64,000 nucleotides of DNA from CAYLJJ01 sp964384025. Its GTDB lineage: Bacteria > Myxococcota_A > Bradymonadia > UBA7976 > UBA1532. This document shows positions 24,147-32,572 of the stretch, piece by piece (the stretch's first letter is position 1; each line of letters opens with the position of its first letter). The stretch is from the NCBI GenBank assembly GCA_964384025.1, contig CAYLJJ010000004.1:1-64000 (forward strand). Reading direction: 5' to 3'. Under the pieces are notes generated by a model. That model did no database searches. It had not been told where the DNA came from and saw only the letters and a program-made list of their open reading frames with translations. The position numbers and the translations under genes are program-made.

Positions 24147-25817
24147 ATGCGTTCTATGAAATGGATACCGTTGGGTCTCCTCTTGCTTTTTGGGTGCCTC
24201 CCCAATCAAGCTGATGAAACGGCCCATCTCCAAGTCGAGATCTTTACCACGGATGGGAAGAACTCGCTCCTCCAGGCAGACAGCCCCGCTCAAATGATGG
24301 AGTTGGTTCTGGTGGATGTGGACAAACGCCAGGATGTTGAAACCACCAGAGTAGAGATTTCCGAACAACAGATCAGGCTTCCAGAGATCCCCTACCAGGG
24401 TAACTTCAGGGTTTATATACGAGGCTTCAGCGAACTCGCAGGAAGAACCCAGATCCATTTCTACGGAGCCAGTCAGACATTTGAGGCAAAGGAGGGAGAA
24501 AATCGATCGGTGCCTGTTCAGGTCGGCCAAATCAACTGTATGAATGTCAATGCTCAGTCGACTCATAACTCTTCAGAGCAGATCCACGCTCCAAATACAA
24601 ACCAAGGTCGTATGGGCGCCAGCGTCACCCTGCTTAAGGACGGCCGAGTTCTGATCGTGGGTGGAGCTGAGGCCTATGAGTCGGGACGTCCTGGTCGTGT
24701 CCTCAACTCTATCGAGATCTACGAGCCTGGTTCTGGACACTTTTTCTTGCGCCCAGAGACCCTCAACACACCTCGAGCTTTTCACAGTGCGACCCTCCTG
24801 GATACTGGAGAGGTCCTCATCGTTGGAGGCGCCAACCAGAGCAACACAGGAGCGCTGAGCCCCAATGCCCATGCTTCTATCTTAAGCTTTGATGAAGAGG
24901 ATCGGATCACCATCCAAGCGCTCGGCTTACCTGCAGAGGGGACCTTGGCGCGCTATCATCACCAAGCCATTCCTCTGAACGATGAGTTCTCTTCAGTCTT
25001 GGTTTTGGGTGGTTTAGGAGATAATGGAGCACCGTTGGCCAGTGCTCTGCGTTATTTCCCTGAGGATCGTATCTTTGAGGCACAGGGAGATATGGGGAGC
25101 CCCCGAGTACATTTCGCGGGAGGCAGCTTTGAGCTGGGGCGGGGAGCCTATCAACTCGCCTTTGCCAGCGGAGGTCTCGGCGCCGGTGAGAGCCTCCTAG
25201 ACAGCATGGAGGTCTTCGTCACTGGTCCTGCTGGACAGAGGTGTCATGGACAGGGCGTACCCACTGCACGCCGGGGTTGCTTTTCCTACCCTGGTGAAGA
25301 TGGGAACCCAGCTCAATCCAAACACAGCAGTCCTCGTTGGCATCATCAAGCGGTCCCCATCGATAGAGGGCGTCAAGTCCTTTTTGTGGGGGGGTACTCT
25401 GACTTTGATAAGTTGGAGGGCATTGTCCATCTTGAGCTCCTCAACGAGGCATTGCAGTTCATCTCCAATGAGAACATCGGTTCGCTTCGAGCGGGACGCG
25501 GTGAGCTGAGCGCCACCCCCCTCCATGATGGGAGTCTCCTTGTCGTGGGAGGCTATAACAGCGAAAATCCCACGACTTTTGCCAGTCGCTTAATCCCTTT
25601 CTCCACCAAGGGACTCACTGAGGGTTTTCAGATCCATCCCCTCATGGACTGCGAGCTGAGTGAGGGGCGGATGAGTCACACCGCCATTCGCCTTGAGCAC
25701 GGCCCTGTTTTGGTGTTAGGCGGACTCTCAACTTACGAAGGCAACCCCTTCGCGTCTCGCCGTCCTGAGATCTATTTTCCCTCTGTAGGCAACCTCAAAT
25801 TCTACTATGGGCCATAA
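24147..25817 (+). CDS. Kelch-repeat lipoprotein
   Basis: Predicted lipoprotein (lipobox LLLLFGC, C17) with an N-terminal beta-sandwich-like region (residues about 28-125) and then a galactose-oxidase/Kelch-type beta-propeller. Blades show the motif DGRVLIVGG, TGEVLIVGG, SVLVLGG, QVLFVGG, GSLLVVGG and GPVLVLGG, six in all, each followed by an ExYxP-type strand where intact. A pair of cysteines (RCHGQG ... RRGCFSY) sits in the third to fourth blade insertion. Propellers bind ligands or partners; no catalytic Cys-Tyr pair is obvious, so enzyme activity is not claimed. RBS GGAGCGAGGA lies 6 bases before ATG 24147. Such lipoproteins are common on myxobacterial cell surfaces. Confidence 0.85.
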   Translation: MRSMKWIPLGLLLLFGCLPNQADETAHLQVEIFTTDGKNSLLQADSPAQMMELVLVDVDKRQDVETTRVEISEQQIRLPEIPYQGNFRVYIRGFSELAGRTQIHFYGASQTFEAKEGENRSVPVQVGQINCMNVNAQSTHNSSEQIHAPNTNQGRMGASVTLLKDGRVLIVGGAEAYESGRPGRVLNSIEIYEPGSGHFFLRPETLNTPRAFHSATLLDTGEVLIVGGANQSNTGALSPNAHASILSFDEEDRITIQALGLPAEGTLARYHHQAIPLNDEFSSVLVLGGLGDNGAPLASALRYFPEDRIFEAQGDMGSPRVHFAGGSFELGRGAYQLAFASGGLGAGESLLDSMEVFVTGPAGQRCHGQGVPTARRGCFSYPGEDGNPAQSKHSSPRWHHQAVPIDRGRQVLFVGGYSDFDKLEGIVHLELLNEALQFISNENIGSLRAGRGELSATPLHDGSLLVVGGYNSENPTTFASRLIPFSTKGLTEGFQIHPLMDCELSEGRMSHTAIRLEHGPVLVLGGLSTYEGNPFASRRPEIYFPSVGNLKFYYGP

Positions 25818-26140
25818 AACCATTTAATGTAATGCAGTAAATATACCTGGGTGTGCATGTCTGGCATATTCTTCATGGGGTGTTTTTACGAGCTCTTTTT
25901 GAGCCCGCAAAAGCACCCCATCTCTCCTGCCGCCTTTAACAGACAACCCTGTGTAAATACTACTCTTAGTAAATCACAGAGCTTCTAAATTTTAGGAACT
26001 GATAAGTCTCGCAGCTTAGGTTGCTCTCTGCTCCCATCCCCAAAAATTAGATCGAGGTGAGGGAGTTTGAAAAAACATTGTGAATGTAGATCCATCTGCT
26101 CTGGTCCCTGAGCGCGCTCCCTAAACATGAGAGGTCTCCG
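25818..26140. other. Intergenic region with one long hairpin
   Basis: Holds the inverted repeat at 25876-25920 and otherwise nothing gene-like. The right end has the RBS (GAGAGG) for the next gene. Confidence 0.6.
25876..25920. terminator. Long hairpin, terminator-like
   Basis: Two 20-base arms (25876-25895 and 25901-25920) pair around a TTTTT loop, with one G-U pair and two mismatches. It lies 59 bases after the Kelch stop. No U-run follows, so it may be a processing or stabilising structure rather than a classic intrinsic terminator. Confidence 0.45.
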
Positions 26141-27214
26141 ATGAAGGCAACTCTACTCCTGTTGCTCCTCTGCCCTGCGCTGGCTCTAGCGAAAAGCCAC
26201 TTGGATGGAAGTATCCAGGTTATCAATAAGCGATTCATCCCTGTACAACTACGTATCGATGGAGGAACACCGATTCAGATCGCGGCTAATTCCATGCGTC
26301 TCTTAAAACAGGTCCCCAACGGACGTAGAGTCTTGGAAGTAAAGGTGCCTGGACAGGTCAAGCTCTATGAACTGCCTGTTCCCATCTCTCGGCGGGCTGA
26401 ATTTCAGATCGAAGCGCAACAAGGACTGTTAAAAATCAAAAACAAGGCGACAATGCCGCTTTACCTGTTCTTAGATGGGAAAAAACTAGGCAGGCTCGAC
26501 CCTGGAAAAAAGAAGCGAAAGCGGCTGAAACCAGGATCATACATACTCAAGGCACAAACTGCCAAAGGAAAGATGTCGAAGGCTAACCTGAAACATCTTA
26601 TTGAAATCAAGACAGGGGAGCGGAGTAAGGTCTCTCTGGGACCTTGGCACGGACAGATCGACATCAAAAATCCCTTCTTGAAGCGCGTGCGTCTCATACT
26701 GGATGGAAAGCGTCAGAAAAAACTGGATGTTGGAGCGACCATCAACCTAGCGAAGCTGAGCCCTGGTGAACATAGACTGGAGCTGAGACGCAAAGGAGAG
26801 GTTTGGGCAAAGGCCAAAATCCGACTCAAGCCTGGAGAACGGAAGCGTTGGAAGCCTGAAGAACGTTGGGCTCAGCTCCGAGTGATCAATCAAAGCCAAC
26901 GCTCAGTCAAAGTTAAGTTAGGTCGGGGCCGTAGCTTCAATCTGGCACCAGGCGCCGATCGAACCCGCCATCTTTCGCCTGGAGAGCGAGAGATCAGAGT
27001 GTTTCATCCGGATGGAGATGAGGAGATCCATCACCTGGAGTTAAAGCCGCGTGAGAAGAAGGAACTGGAGATCAAAGAGCATCCTCCCCATAAATGGCTC
27101 TGGAATCACAAAAAGCGTCGAGGTTACAAGGAACACGAGAGAGGCTGGAAACATCGAGAACATAAAGAGTATGAGGGACACAGGAAGCATCGAGAACATA
27201 AAGAGCATAGATAG
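26141..27214 (+). CDS. Secreted PEGA-like repeat protein with His/Lys/Glu-rich tail
   Basis: Signal peptide MKATLLLLLLCPALALA, then four similar beta-rich modules of about 75 residues that resemble PEGA domains: GSIQVINKRFIPVQLRIDG, LLKIKNKATMPLYLFLDGKK, GQIDIKNPFLKRVRLILDGK and AQLRVINQSQRSVKVKLGR, each followed by a L.PG.y.l strand (LKPGSYILKA, LSPGEHRLEL, LSPGEREIRV). The last about 40 residues are extremely rich in His, Lys, Arg and Glu (for example HREHKEYEGHRKHREHKEHR), suitable for metal or polyanion binding. The protein is very basic overall. PEGA proteins are usually surface or S-layer associated. Function unknown; the domain call is by pattern. Confidence 0.72.
   Translation: MKATLLLLLLCPALALAKSHLDGSIQVINKRFIPVQLRIDGGTPIQIAANSMRLLKQVPNGRRVLEVKVPGQVKLYELPVPISRRAEFQIEAQQGLLKIKNKATMPLYLFLDGKKLGRLDPGKKKRKRLKPGSYILKAQTAKGKMSKANLKHLIEIKTGERSKVSLGPWHGQIDIKNPFLKRVRLILDGKRQKKLDVGATINLAKLSPGEHRLELRRKGEVWAKAKIRLKPGERKRWKPEERWAQLRVINQSQRSVKVKLGRGRSFNLAPGADRTRHLSPGEREIRVFHPDGDEEIHHLELKPREKKELEIKEHPPHKWLWNHKKRRGYKEHERGWKHREHKEYEGHRKHREHKEHR
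27152..27205. repeat. Direct repeat of 18 bp, 36-bp period, coding His-rich tail
   Basis: CATCGAGAACATAAAGAG occurs at 27152-27169 and again at 27188-27205 without change. It encodes HREHKE in both copies, so the His-rich tail grew by duplication of a 12-residue unit. Confidence 0.85.
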
Positions 27215-27286
27215 GGCAATAGGTGTCCATCCGCGACAGCAGAGGATGCTGCATACAGAGATTGGATTTATCTTCAAATAATCCCG

Positions 27287-28162
27287 TTAAAGTTGATGTT
27301 CCCTCAACTTGCTCTGCGCTCCCTCAGGCTGAAAACGGCCCCGCTGATCACGAGCAATCCCCGCCATCGCACAGCCTGGATCATGAGTAAAAAGCAGCTT
27401 GATCCCTCGTCGCTCACAGTACCCCAAGAGTTCAACCTTCTCATCAATGAGCAGCTCGGGAAAACGATCATAGCCCATGGTGATCGCGCTGTTCATCCAA
27501 GGTCGCCCAGGGATGAGATCGCTGCAAAAAAGCAGCCCCCCTTCAGGTGCCTTGAGTTCAGTCATCATCAAACCAGGGCTGTGTCCATCGGAGAAGTGAA
27601 ATCTGAAATCAGGCCCTAAGAGAACGCTCTCTGAGTCCTCGATCAACTCTAAGCGCCCGCTCTCCTCCAGACGATCCAGCAGCTCAGGGATATAGGAGGC
27701 GCGATCTCGAGAGTGAGGGCTCTGCGCTCGCTCCCACTGTCGCGCGCTCAGCAGGAAACGCGCCTTGGGAAAGAGCAGCTGTAGCGCTGCTCCCTCTCGC
27801 CAAGGTTCTAAAAGCCCCCCAGCGTGATCAAAATGCAGATGGGAGAGGATCAACAGGTCGATCTCCTCATGAGAGCTCCCCAACTCAGTGAGGTTCTCCA
27901 GTAACCTGTGTGTGGGCTCTGAGATCCCAAAACGCGCGCGCAGCTTGGGTTCAAAGAAAAGGCCGATCCCTGTCTCCAATAAGATGCGACGGCCCCGCAG
28001 GTGATCTTCGATGAGAAAGGCGCGGCAGGCCAGCTCGATGCGGTGCTGCTCATCAGGGGAGATCCAGCGCTGCCAGAGCGCGCGAGGGGCGTTGCCAAAC
28101 ATCGCTCCACCATCCAGGCGCTGCCGGTTCCCCTCTAGGCTGTTCACTGTATATCTGCTCAT
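27287..28162 (-). CDS. MBL-fold metallo-hydrolase
   Basis: Zinc-dependent hydrolase of the metallo-beta-lactamase fold. The HxHxDH motif is LSHLHFDHAGG (about residues 110-120); further ligands are in FSDGHSPGLMM and LLFCSDLIP, then LLFTHDPG near the end. Cytoplasmic, 291 residues. The reading frame opens as far as 28483, but ATG 28162 (MSRYTVNSLEGN) is chosen because the extension overlaps the divergent PTS gene and has no homology-like features. The substrate cannot be told; the arrangement YTVNSLEGNRQRLDGGAMFG resembles MBL enzymes related to quorum-quenching lactonases. Diverges from the PTS operon. Confidence 0.85.
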   Translation of the reverse strand: MSRYTVNSLEGNRQRLDGGAMFGNAPRALWQRWISPDEQHRIELACRAFLIEDHLRGRRILLETGIGLFFEPKLRARFGISEPTHRLLENLTELGSSHEEIDLLILSHLHFDHAGGLLEPWREGAALQLLFPKARFLLSARQWERAQSPHSRDRASYIPELLDRLEESGRLELIEDSESVLLGPDFRFHFSDGHSPGLMMTELKAPEGGLLFCSDLIPGRPWMNSAITMGYDRFPELLIDEKVELLGYCERRGIKLLFTHDPGCAMAGIARDQRGRFQPEGAQSKLREHQL

Positions 28163-28237
28163 CTCTCGATTATATCCCTCTGTTTGCCAACCAGAGGCAC
28201 TCCATGTAGTTTTTGCCCTCCACCGCCTCCTCAGGAG

Positions 28238-30796
28238 ATGAATACTGTGCGACCTCAGCCAGAATCGCTGCTGGAGCTTCAAGCGCCCCTGAGCGGTGTG
28301 ATCCTGCCCCTTGAGGCGGTCCCCGATCCTGTCTTTGCTCAGAGGATGGTTGGGGATGGGATCGCCATCGATCCCACAGAGCAGCTCCTCTGTGCTCCCT
28401 GTGACGCTCAGCTGATCCAGCTCCATCGTGCTCACCACGCACTCAGCCTCAAGAGCGCTGAAGGGATCGAGCTGCTTTTGCATATTGGCCTAGACACTGT
28501 ACAGTTGGAGGGTCAGGGCTTTAGCCCCCTGGTCAGCGTGGGTGAAGAGGTCAAGGCGGGGCAAGGGCTGATCCGTTTCGACGCTGAGTATCTCTCCCGA
28601 GAGGCTCGCAGCCTGATCGTCCTGCTGCTGCTTCCTGGTGAGCAACGCATCTGGGCGCCCGCTGAGGGTTTGATCTCTTCAGGAGAGCGCCTGATGTCGG
28701 TCCTCGCCAAGGAGGGCTACGCTGAAGCTGAGCCTCAAGTTGTGGGGAAGCTCCTCTGGTCTCCTCTGATCTCTATCCCCAACCCCATGGGTCTACACGC
28801 TCGACCAGCCGCCACCCTGGTGAGGCTGGCCAAGGGCTTTGATGCTGAGCTGCTCCTTGAGCGAGAGGGCAAACAGGCCAGCCTCCGCAGCCTCTTGGGG
28901 ATCATGGCCCTGGATCTGCGCTTTGGAGCCCAGGTTCGCTTGGGCGCTCATGGCCCTGAAGCAGCCAAGGCGTTGGAGTCGCTCTCTGTACAGCTGCAAG
29001 AGGGTCTGGGAGAGGTGAGGGTGGAGCCCAGCGCTTTGAGCGTTCCTCTCTCTTTGGAAGCCGAGCCTGCGCTTATGGGGGTCGAGGAGCAGCAGCCAGG
29101 GCTCATTCGAGGGGTTACAGCCGCGCCTGGACTGGCTATCGGTCGTGTATTCCAGCTTCGCCGTGAGTCCTTGAACTTCTCCAAGAAAGGGCTGGGCTTA
29201 GAGTGGGAGCAGGAGAAGTCTAAGGTGGCCTTCTCTCGAAGTCGGGAGGAGCTGCGCGCCTTGGCGAGCCGCCTGGAAGCTCAAGGGCAGGGAGAACGAG
29301 CCCAGATCATCGGCGCTCAACAGGAGCTGCTGGAGGATCCTGAGCTGTCTCAGGCGGTCGGGGCTCACCTCACAGCAGGAGAGAGCGCCGCCTCAGCTTG
29401 GGATCGCAGCCTACGAATTCAGATGGAGACCCTGCGGCGCCTAGACAACAGCCTCCTGGTGGCCCGCGCCGCCGACCTAGAGGATCTGCGCCTTCGTCTG
29501 CTCTCTCATCTCCTGGGTTGCAGACCCCAACTTGAGCAGCTCCCCGAGGAGACCATCCTCATCGCTGAAGAGCTGCCCCCCTCTCAACTCAGCGCCTTGG
29601 ATCCAAAACATCTCTTGGGCTTCGCTACGGTGCAGGGTGGAGCCAGCTCCCATACCGCGATCATCGCTCGAGGGATGGGGCTCCCTGTTCTCTGTGGCCT
29701 CCCCCCTGAGATCTTGGCGCTGCCTGAGGGGACGCAGCTGATCCTTGACGCTGAGTTGGGGGGGTTGATCCCCAACCCAAGCCCCAAGCTGCTCAAAGCT
29801 ATGAGACTCCGGCGCGCAGCCCGTGAGCGAGTACAAACTGAGGCGTTGATGCGTTGTATGGAGCCCGCCCTGACCCTTGATGGGGTTCAGATCCAGGTAG
29901 AGGCCAATATCGGTGGAGAGGCAGAGGCGAGGCTCGCCGTAAAGCGTGGAGCTGAGGGGGTCGGCTTGCTGCGCTCTGAGTTTCTCTACCTTCAGCAACT
30001 CAGCCCTCCCTCTGAGGCTCAGCAGGCGAGGCGCTATGGAAAGATCGCCGCCATCCTCGCTCCTCGTCCCCTCACCATCCGCACCCTGGATGTAGGCGGT
30101 GACAAGCCCCTGTCCTACCTCCCTCTGCCCGCTGAGGAGAACCCTTTCCTGGGCCTGCGTGGGATCCGAGTGGGGTTGAAACACCCCGCGCTCCTGCGTA
30201 GCCAAATCCGCGCGATCCTCAAAGGGGTAGGCGAAGGCGCGCGTATCATGTTCCCGATGATCTCACTCTTGGAGGAGCTGAAGCTTGCGCGGAGCCTCGT
30301 TGAGGAGGAGCAGGCGCGCCTGGGGATCGAGCGGGTTGAGATCGGCCTGATGATCGAGGTGCCCTCAGCAGCCCTTATGGCGGAGCAGCTCGCCCAATAC
30401 GCAGACTTCTTCTCCATCGGCAGCAACGATTTGGCTCAATACACCCTGGCCATCGATCGAGGGCACCCCAGCTTAGCTTCACAGGCTGACGCCATCCATC
30501 CCGCTGTGTTGAGGATGATCCAGATGACGATCAGAGGCGCTGAGGTCCACAAACGTAAAGTCAGCCTCTGTGGAGGCCTCGCCAGCGATCCTGAGGCGGT
30601 CCCTCTCCTCATCGGTCTGGGCCTCTGCTGCCTCTCCGCCAGCCTCTCGGCGCTGGCTGAGGTGAAGGCTCAGGTCCGGGGCCTCTCTCTGCGCCGCTGC
30701 CAGCTACTGGCTCAAGAAGCGCTTAAGCTGGAGGCTGCCCCTGAGGTTCGCGCTCTGGTTCGCTCAACCCAAGATTCTCAATCAGGTGCCCTATGA
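28238..30796 (+). CDS. Fused EIIA(Glc)-HPr-EI phosphotransferase
   Basis: Three general or glucose PTS parts in one 852-residue protein. Residues about 10-145 are EIIA(Glc): QAPLSGVILPLEAVPDPVFA, with H67 (AHHAL) and H82 (LLLHIGLDTV) matching the two active-site histidines. Residues about 176-262 are HPr, with H187 in NPMGLHARPAA. Residues about 288-852 are enzyme I: GVTAAPGLAIG, H472 in GGASSHTAIIARG, and the PEP-binding barrel (RTLDVGGDKPL, IMFPMISLLEEL, FFSIGSNDLAQYTLA, CGGLASDPEA). Takes phosphate from PEP to EIIB of the next gene. AGGAG touches ATG 28238, so GTG 28247, nine bases on, may be the real start. Overlaps ptsG by 4 bases (ATGA). Confidence 0.93.
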   Translation: MNTVRPQPESLLELQAPLSGVILPLEAVPDPVFAQRMVGDGIAIDPTEQLLCAPCDAQLIQLHRAHHALSLKSAEGIELLLHIGLDTVQLEGQGFSPLVSVGEEVKAGQGLIRFDAEYLSREARSLIVLLLLPGEQRIWAPAEGLISSGERLMSVLAKEGYAEAEPQVVGKLLWSPLISIPNPMGLHARPAATLVRLAKGFDAELLLEREGKQASLRSLLGIMALDLRFGAQVRLGAHGPEAAKALESLSVQLQEGLGEVRVEPSALSVPLSLEAEPALMGVEEQQPGLIRGVTAAPGLAIGRVFQLRRESLNFSKKGLGLEWEQEKSKVAFSRSREELRALASRLEAQGQGERAQIIGAQQELLEDPELSQAVGAHLTAGESAASAWDRSLRIQMETLRRLDNSLLVARAADLEDLRLRLLSHLLGCRPQLEQLPEETILIAEELPPSQLSALDPKHLLGFATVQGGASSHTAIIARGMGLPVLCGLPPEILALPEGTQLILDAELGGLIPNPSPKLLKAMRLRRAARERVQTEALMRCMEPALTLDGVQIQVEANIGGEAEARLAVKRGAEGVGLLRSEFLYLQQLSPPSEAQQARRYGKIAAILAPRPLTIRTLDVGGDKPLSYLPLPAEENPFLGLRGIRVGLKHPALLRSQIRAILKGVGEGARIMFPMISLLEELKLARSLVEEEQARLGIERVEIGLMIEVPSAALMAEQLAQYADFFSIGSNDLAQYTLAIDRGHPSLASQADAIHPAVLRMIQMTIRGAEVHKRKVSLCGGLASDPEAVPLLIGLGLCCLSASLSALAEVKAQVRGLSLRRCQLLAQEALKLEAAPEVRALVRSTQDSQSGAL

Positions 30797-32544
30797 GCCT
30801 CGCTAAAAGCAGCTTCGCCACCCTCCAGAAGATCGGCAAGTCGCTGATGCTGCCTGTCTCCGTCCTGCCAGTGGCGGGCATCCTTTTGGGCATCGGCGCC
30901 TCCAAACTCAGCTTTATCCCCCCAGACCTGAGCCTAGTGATGGCTCAATCTGGAGGCGCCATTTTCAGCAACCTCGCTGTGCTCTTCGCCATCGGTGTGG
31001 CTCTGGGCTTCACCGAGAATGATGGCGTCGCCAGCCTCGCTGCCGTGGTGGGCTATGCTGTCTTGGTGGCCACTCTGGGGGTGATCGCCCCGCTCATGGG
31101 AGCAGAGACCAAGAGCATCATGGGAATGCAGTCGATCGATACAGGGGTCTTTGGCGGTATCCTTATGGGTGGGGTCGCTGCCTGGATCTTTAAGCGCTTC
31201 TATCGGATCAAACTGCCCCCCTATCTGGGCTTCTTCTCAGGTAAGCGCTCTGTGCCGATCCTTACCGCCTTTGCCGCGATCCTCTGTGCCCTCCTCTTGG
31301 CCCTTATCTGGCCCCCCATCGGTCGTGGGATCGACAGCTTCTCTCACTGGGCAGCACATGAGAGCCCTGGCTTGGCCTTTGGGATCTATGGAGTGGTGGA
31401 GCGCGCCCTGATCCCCTTTGGCCTACACCATATCTGGAATGTGCCCTTCTTCTTCGAGGTGGGTGAGTTCTTAGATCCTGAAACAGGGAAGATGATCAGC
31501 GGAGAGATCCACCGCTATGTCGCTGGAGATCCCAGCGCGGGGAACCTCGCCGGAGGCTACCTCTTTAAGATGTGGGGTTTGCCCGCCGCCGCTCTCGCCA
31601 TCTGGCACACCGCGCGACCCGATCAGCGCGCCAAGGTGGGGGGCATCATGATCTCCGCAGCCCTCACCTCCTTTCTAACCGGCATCACCGAGCCCATCGA
31701 GTTTGCCTTCCTCTTTGTAGCCCCCCTCCTCTACCTACTCCACGCCTTGCTCGCGGGGGCTGGCTTCTACCTCTGTATCCTCTTGGGAGTAAAGCATGGG
31801 ACCACCTTCTCCCATGGTCTGATCGACTATCTGCTCCTCTTTAACCAGTCCAGCCGGGGTTGGGGCTTAATTTTCATCGGCTTGCTCTATGCGGGTGTCT
31901 ATTACGCACTGTTTCGTTATCTCATCCAGAGGTTTCAGCTTCAGACTCCTGGCCGCGAAGAGAAGCAGGCTGAGGATCTCTCAGGCCTAGATCTAGATGC
32001 TCGCATTCAGGCGCTGATCCTGGCTTTTGGTGGAGCTGAAAATATAGCCAGCTTGGACGCCTGCATCACCCGCCTGCGAGTGGGGACCCATCAGCCCAGC
32101 TTGGTTGATGCAGCCAAGCTCAAGGCCCTGGGGGCCAGCGGAGTGGTCAGCGTAGGGGGTGGTGTACAGGCGATCTTTGGGACCCTCTCAGAGAACCTCA
32201 AGACCGATATGGAGATCTTCTTAAAACGAACTGGAGCGGAGCAGCTCTCTAAGCCGATCGCCCAAGCGCCTAGAGAGGAGATCTCAACGCAGGGCTCTCA
32301 AGCGCTGAAGCTACAAGTAGAGGCGCTCAAGCGGCTCTTAGGAGCTTCCATCAAACAGGTTGAGGTTCGCGCCCTGACACGGGTGGCGCTGGAGCTGGAT
32401 AAGCCTCATCGCCTGAATCTAGAGTCTCTCCGCGCTGAGGCGGGGGTCCTTGATGTGATGTTCCTCTCTGACACCCATATTCAACTCCTCATCGGACCTC
32501 ATGCGGAGCGGTATGCCCAAGCCCTCAAGGGCTTGAGCAACTGA
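30793..32544 (+). CDS. ptsG: PTS glucose-specific EIICB with extra C-terminal EIIB-like domain
   Basis: Imports and phosphorylates glucose. The EIIC part (about 1-385) is very close to enterobacterial PtsG: LQKIGKSLMLPVSVLPVAG, FYRIKLPPYLGFFSGKR, PFGLHHIWNVPF, VGGIMISAALTSFLTG and ITEPIEFAFLFVAPLLYLLH; these segments fit PtsG better than NagE. The EIIB part (about 400-475) has the phosphorylated cysteine C424 in SLDACITRLRV. Unusually, about 80 further residues (503-583) repeat the EIIB pattern without cysteine: KQVEVRALTRVALELDKPHR and FLSDTHIQLLIGPHAERYAQ. Together with the upstream EIIA-HPr-EI fusion this makes a complete glucose phosphorelay in two overlapping genes. Confidence 0.92.
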   Translation: MSLAKSSFATLQKIGKSLMLPVSVLPVAGILLGIGASKLSFIPPDLSLVMAQSGGAIFSNLAVLFAIGVALGFTENDGVASLAAVVGYAVLVATLGVIAPLMGAETKSIMGMQSIDTGVFGGILMGGVAAWIFKRFYRIKLPPYLGFFSGKRSVPILTAFAAILCALLLALIWPPIGRGIDSFSHWAAHESPGLAFGIYGVVERALIPFGLHHIWNVPFFFEVGEFLDPETGKMISGEIHRYVAGDPSAGNLAGGYLFKMWGLPAAALAIWHTARPDQRAKVGGIMISAALTSFLTGITEPIEFAFLFVAPLLYLLHALLAGAGFYLCILLGVKHGTTFSHGLIDYLLLFNQSSRGWGLIFIGLLYAGVYYALFRYLIQRFQLQTPGREEKQAEDLSGLDLDARIQALILAFGGAENIASLDACITRLRVGTHQPSLVDAAKLKALGASGVVSVGGGVQAIFGTLSENLKTDMEIFLKRTGAEQLSKPIAQAPREEISTQGSQALKLQVEALKRLLGASIKQVEVRALTRVALELDKPHRLNLESLRAEAGVLDVMFLSDTHIQLLIGPHAERYAQALKGLSN

Positions 32545-32572
32545 GACCTTTTATTTTAGGAGATCCAAAACA

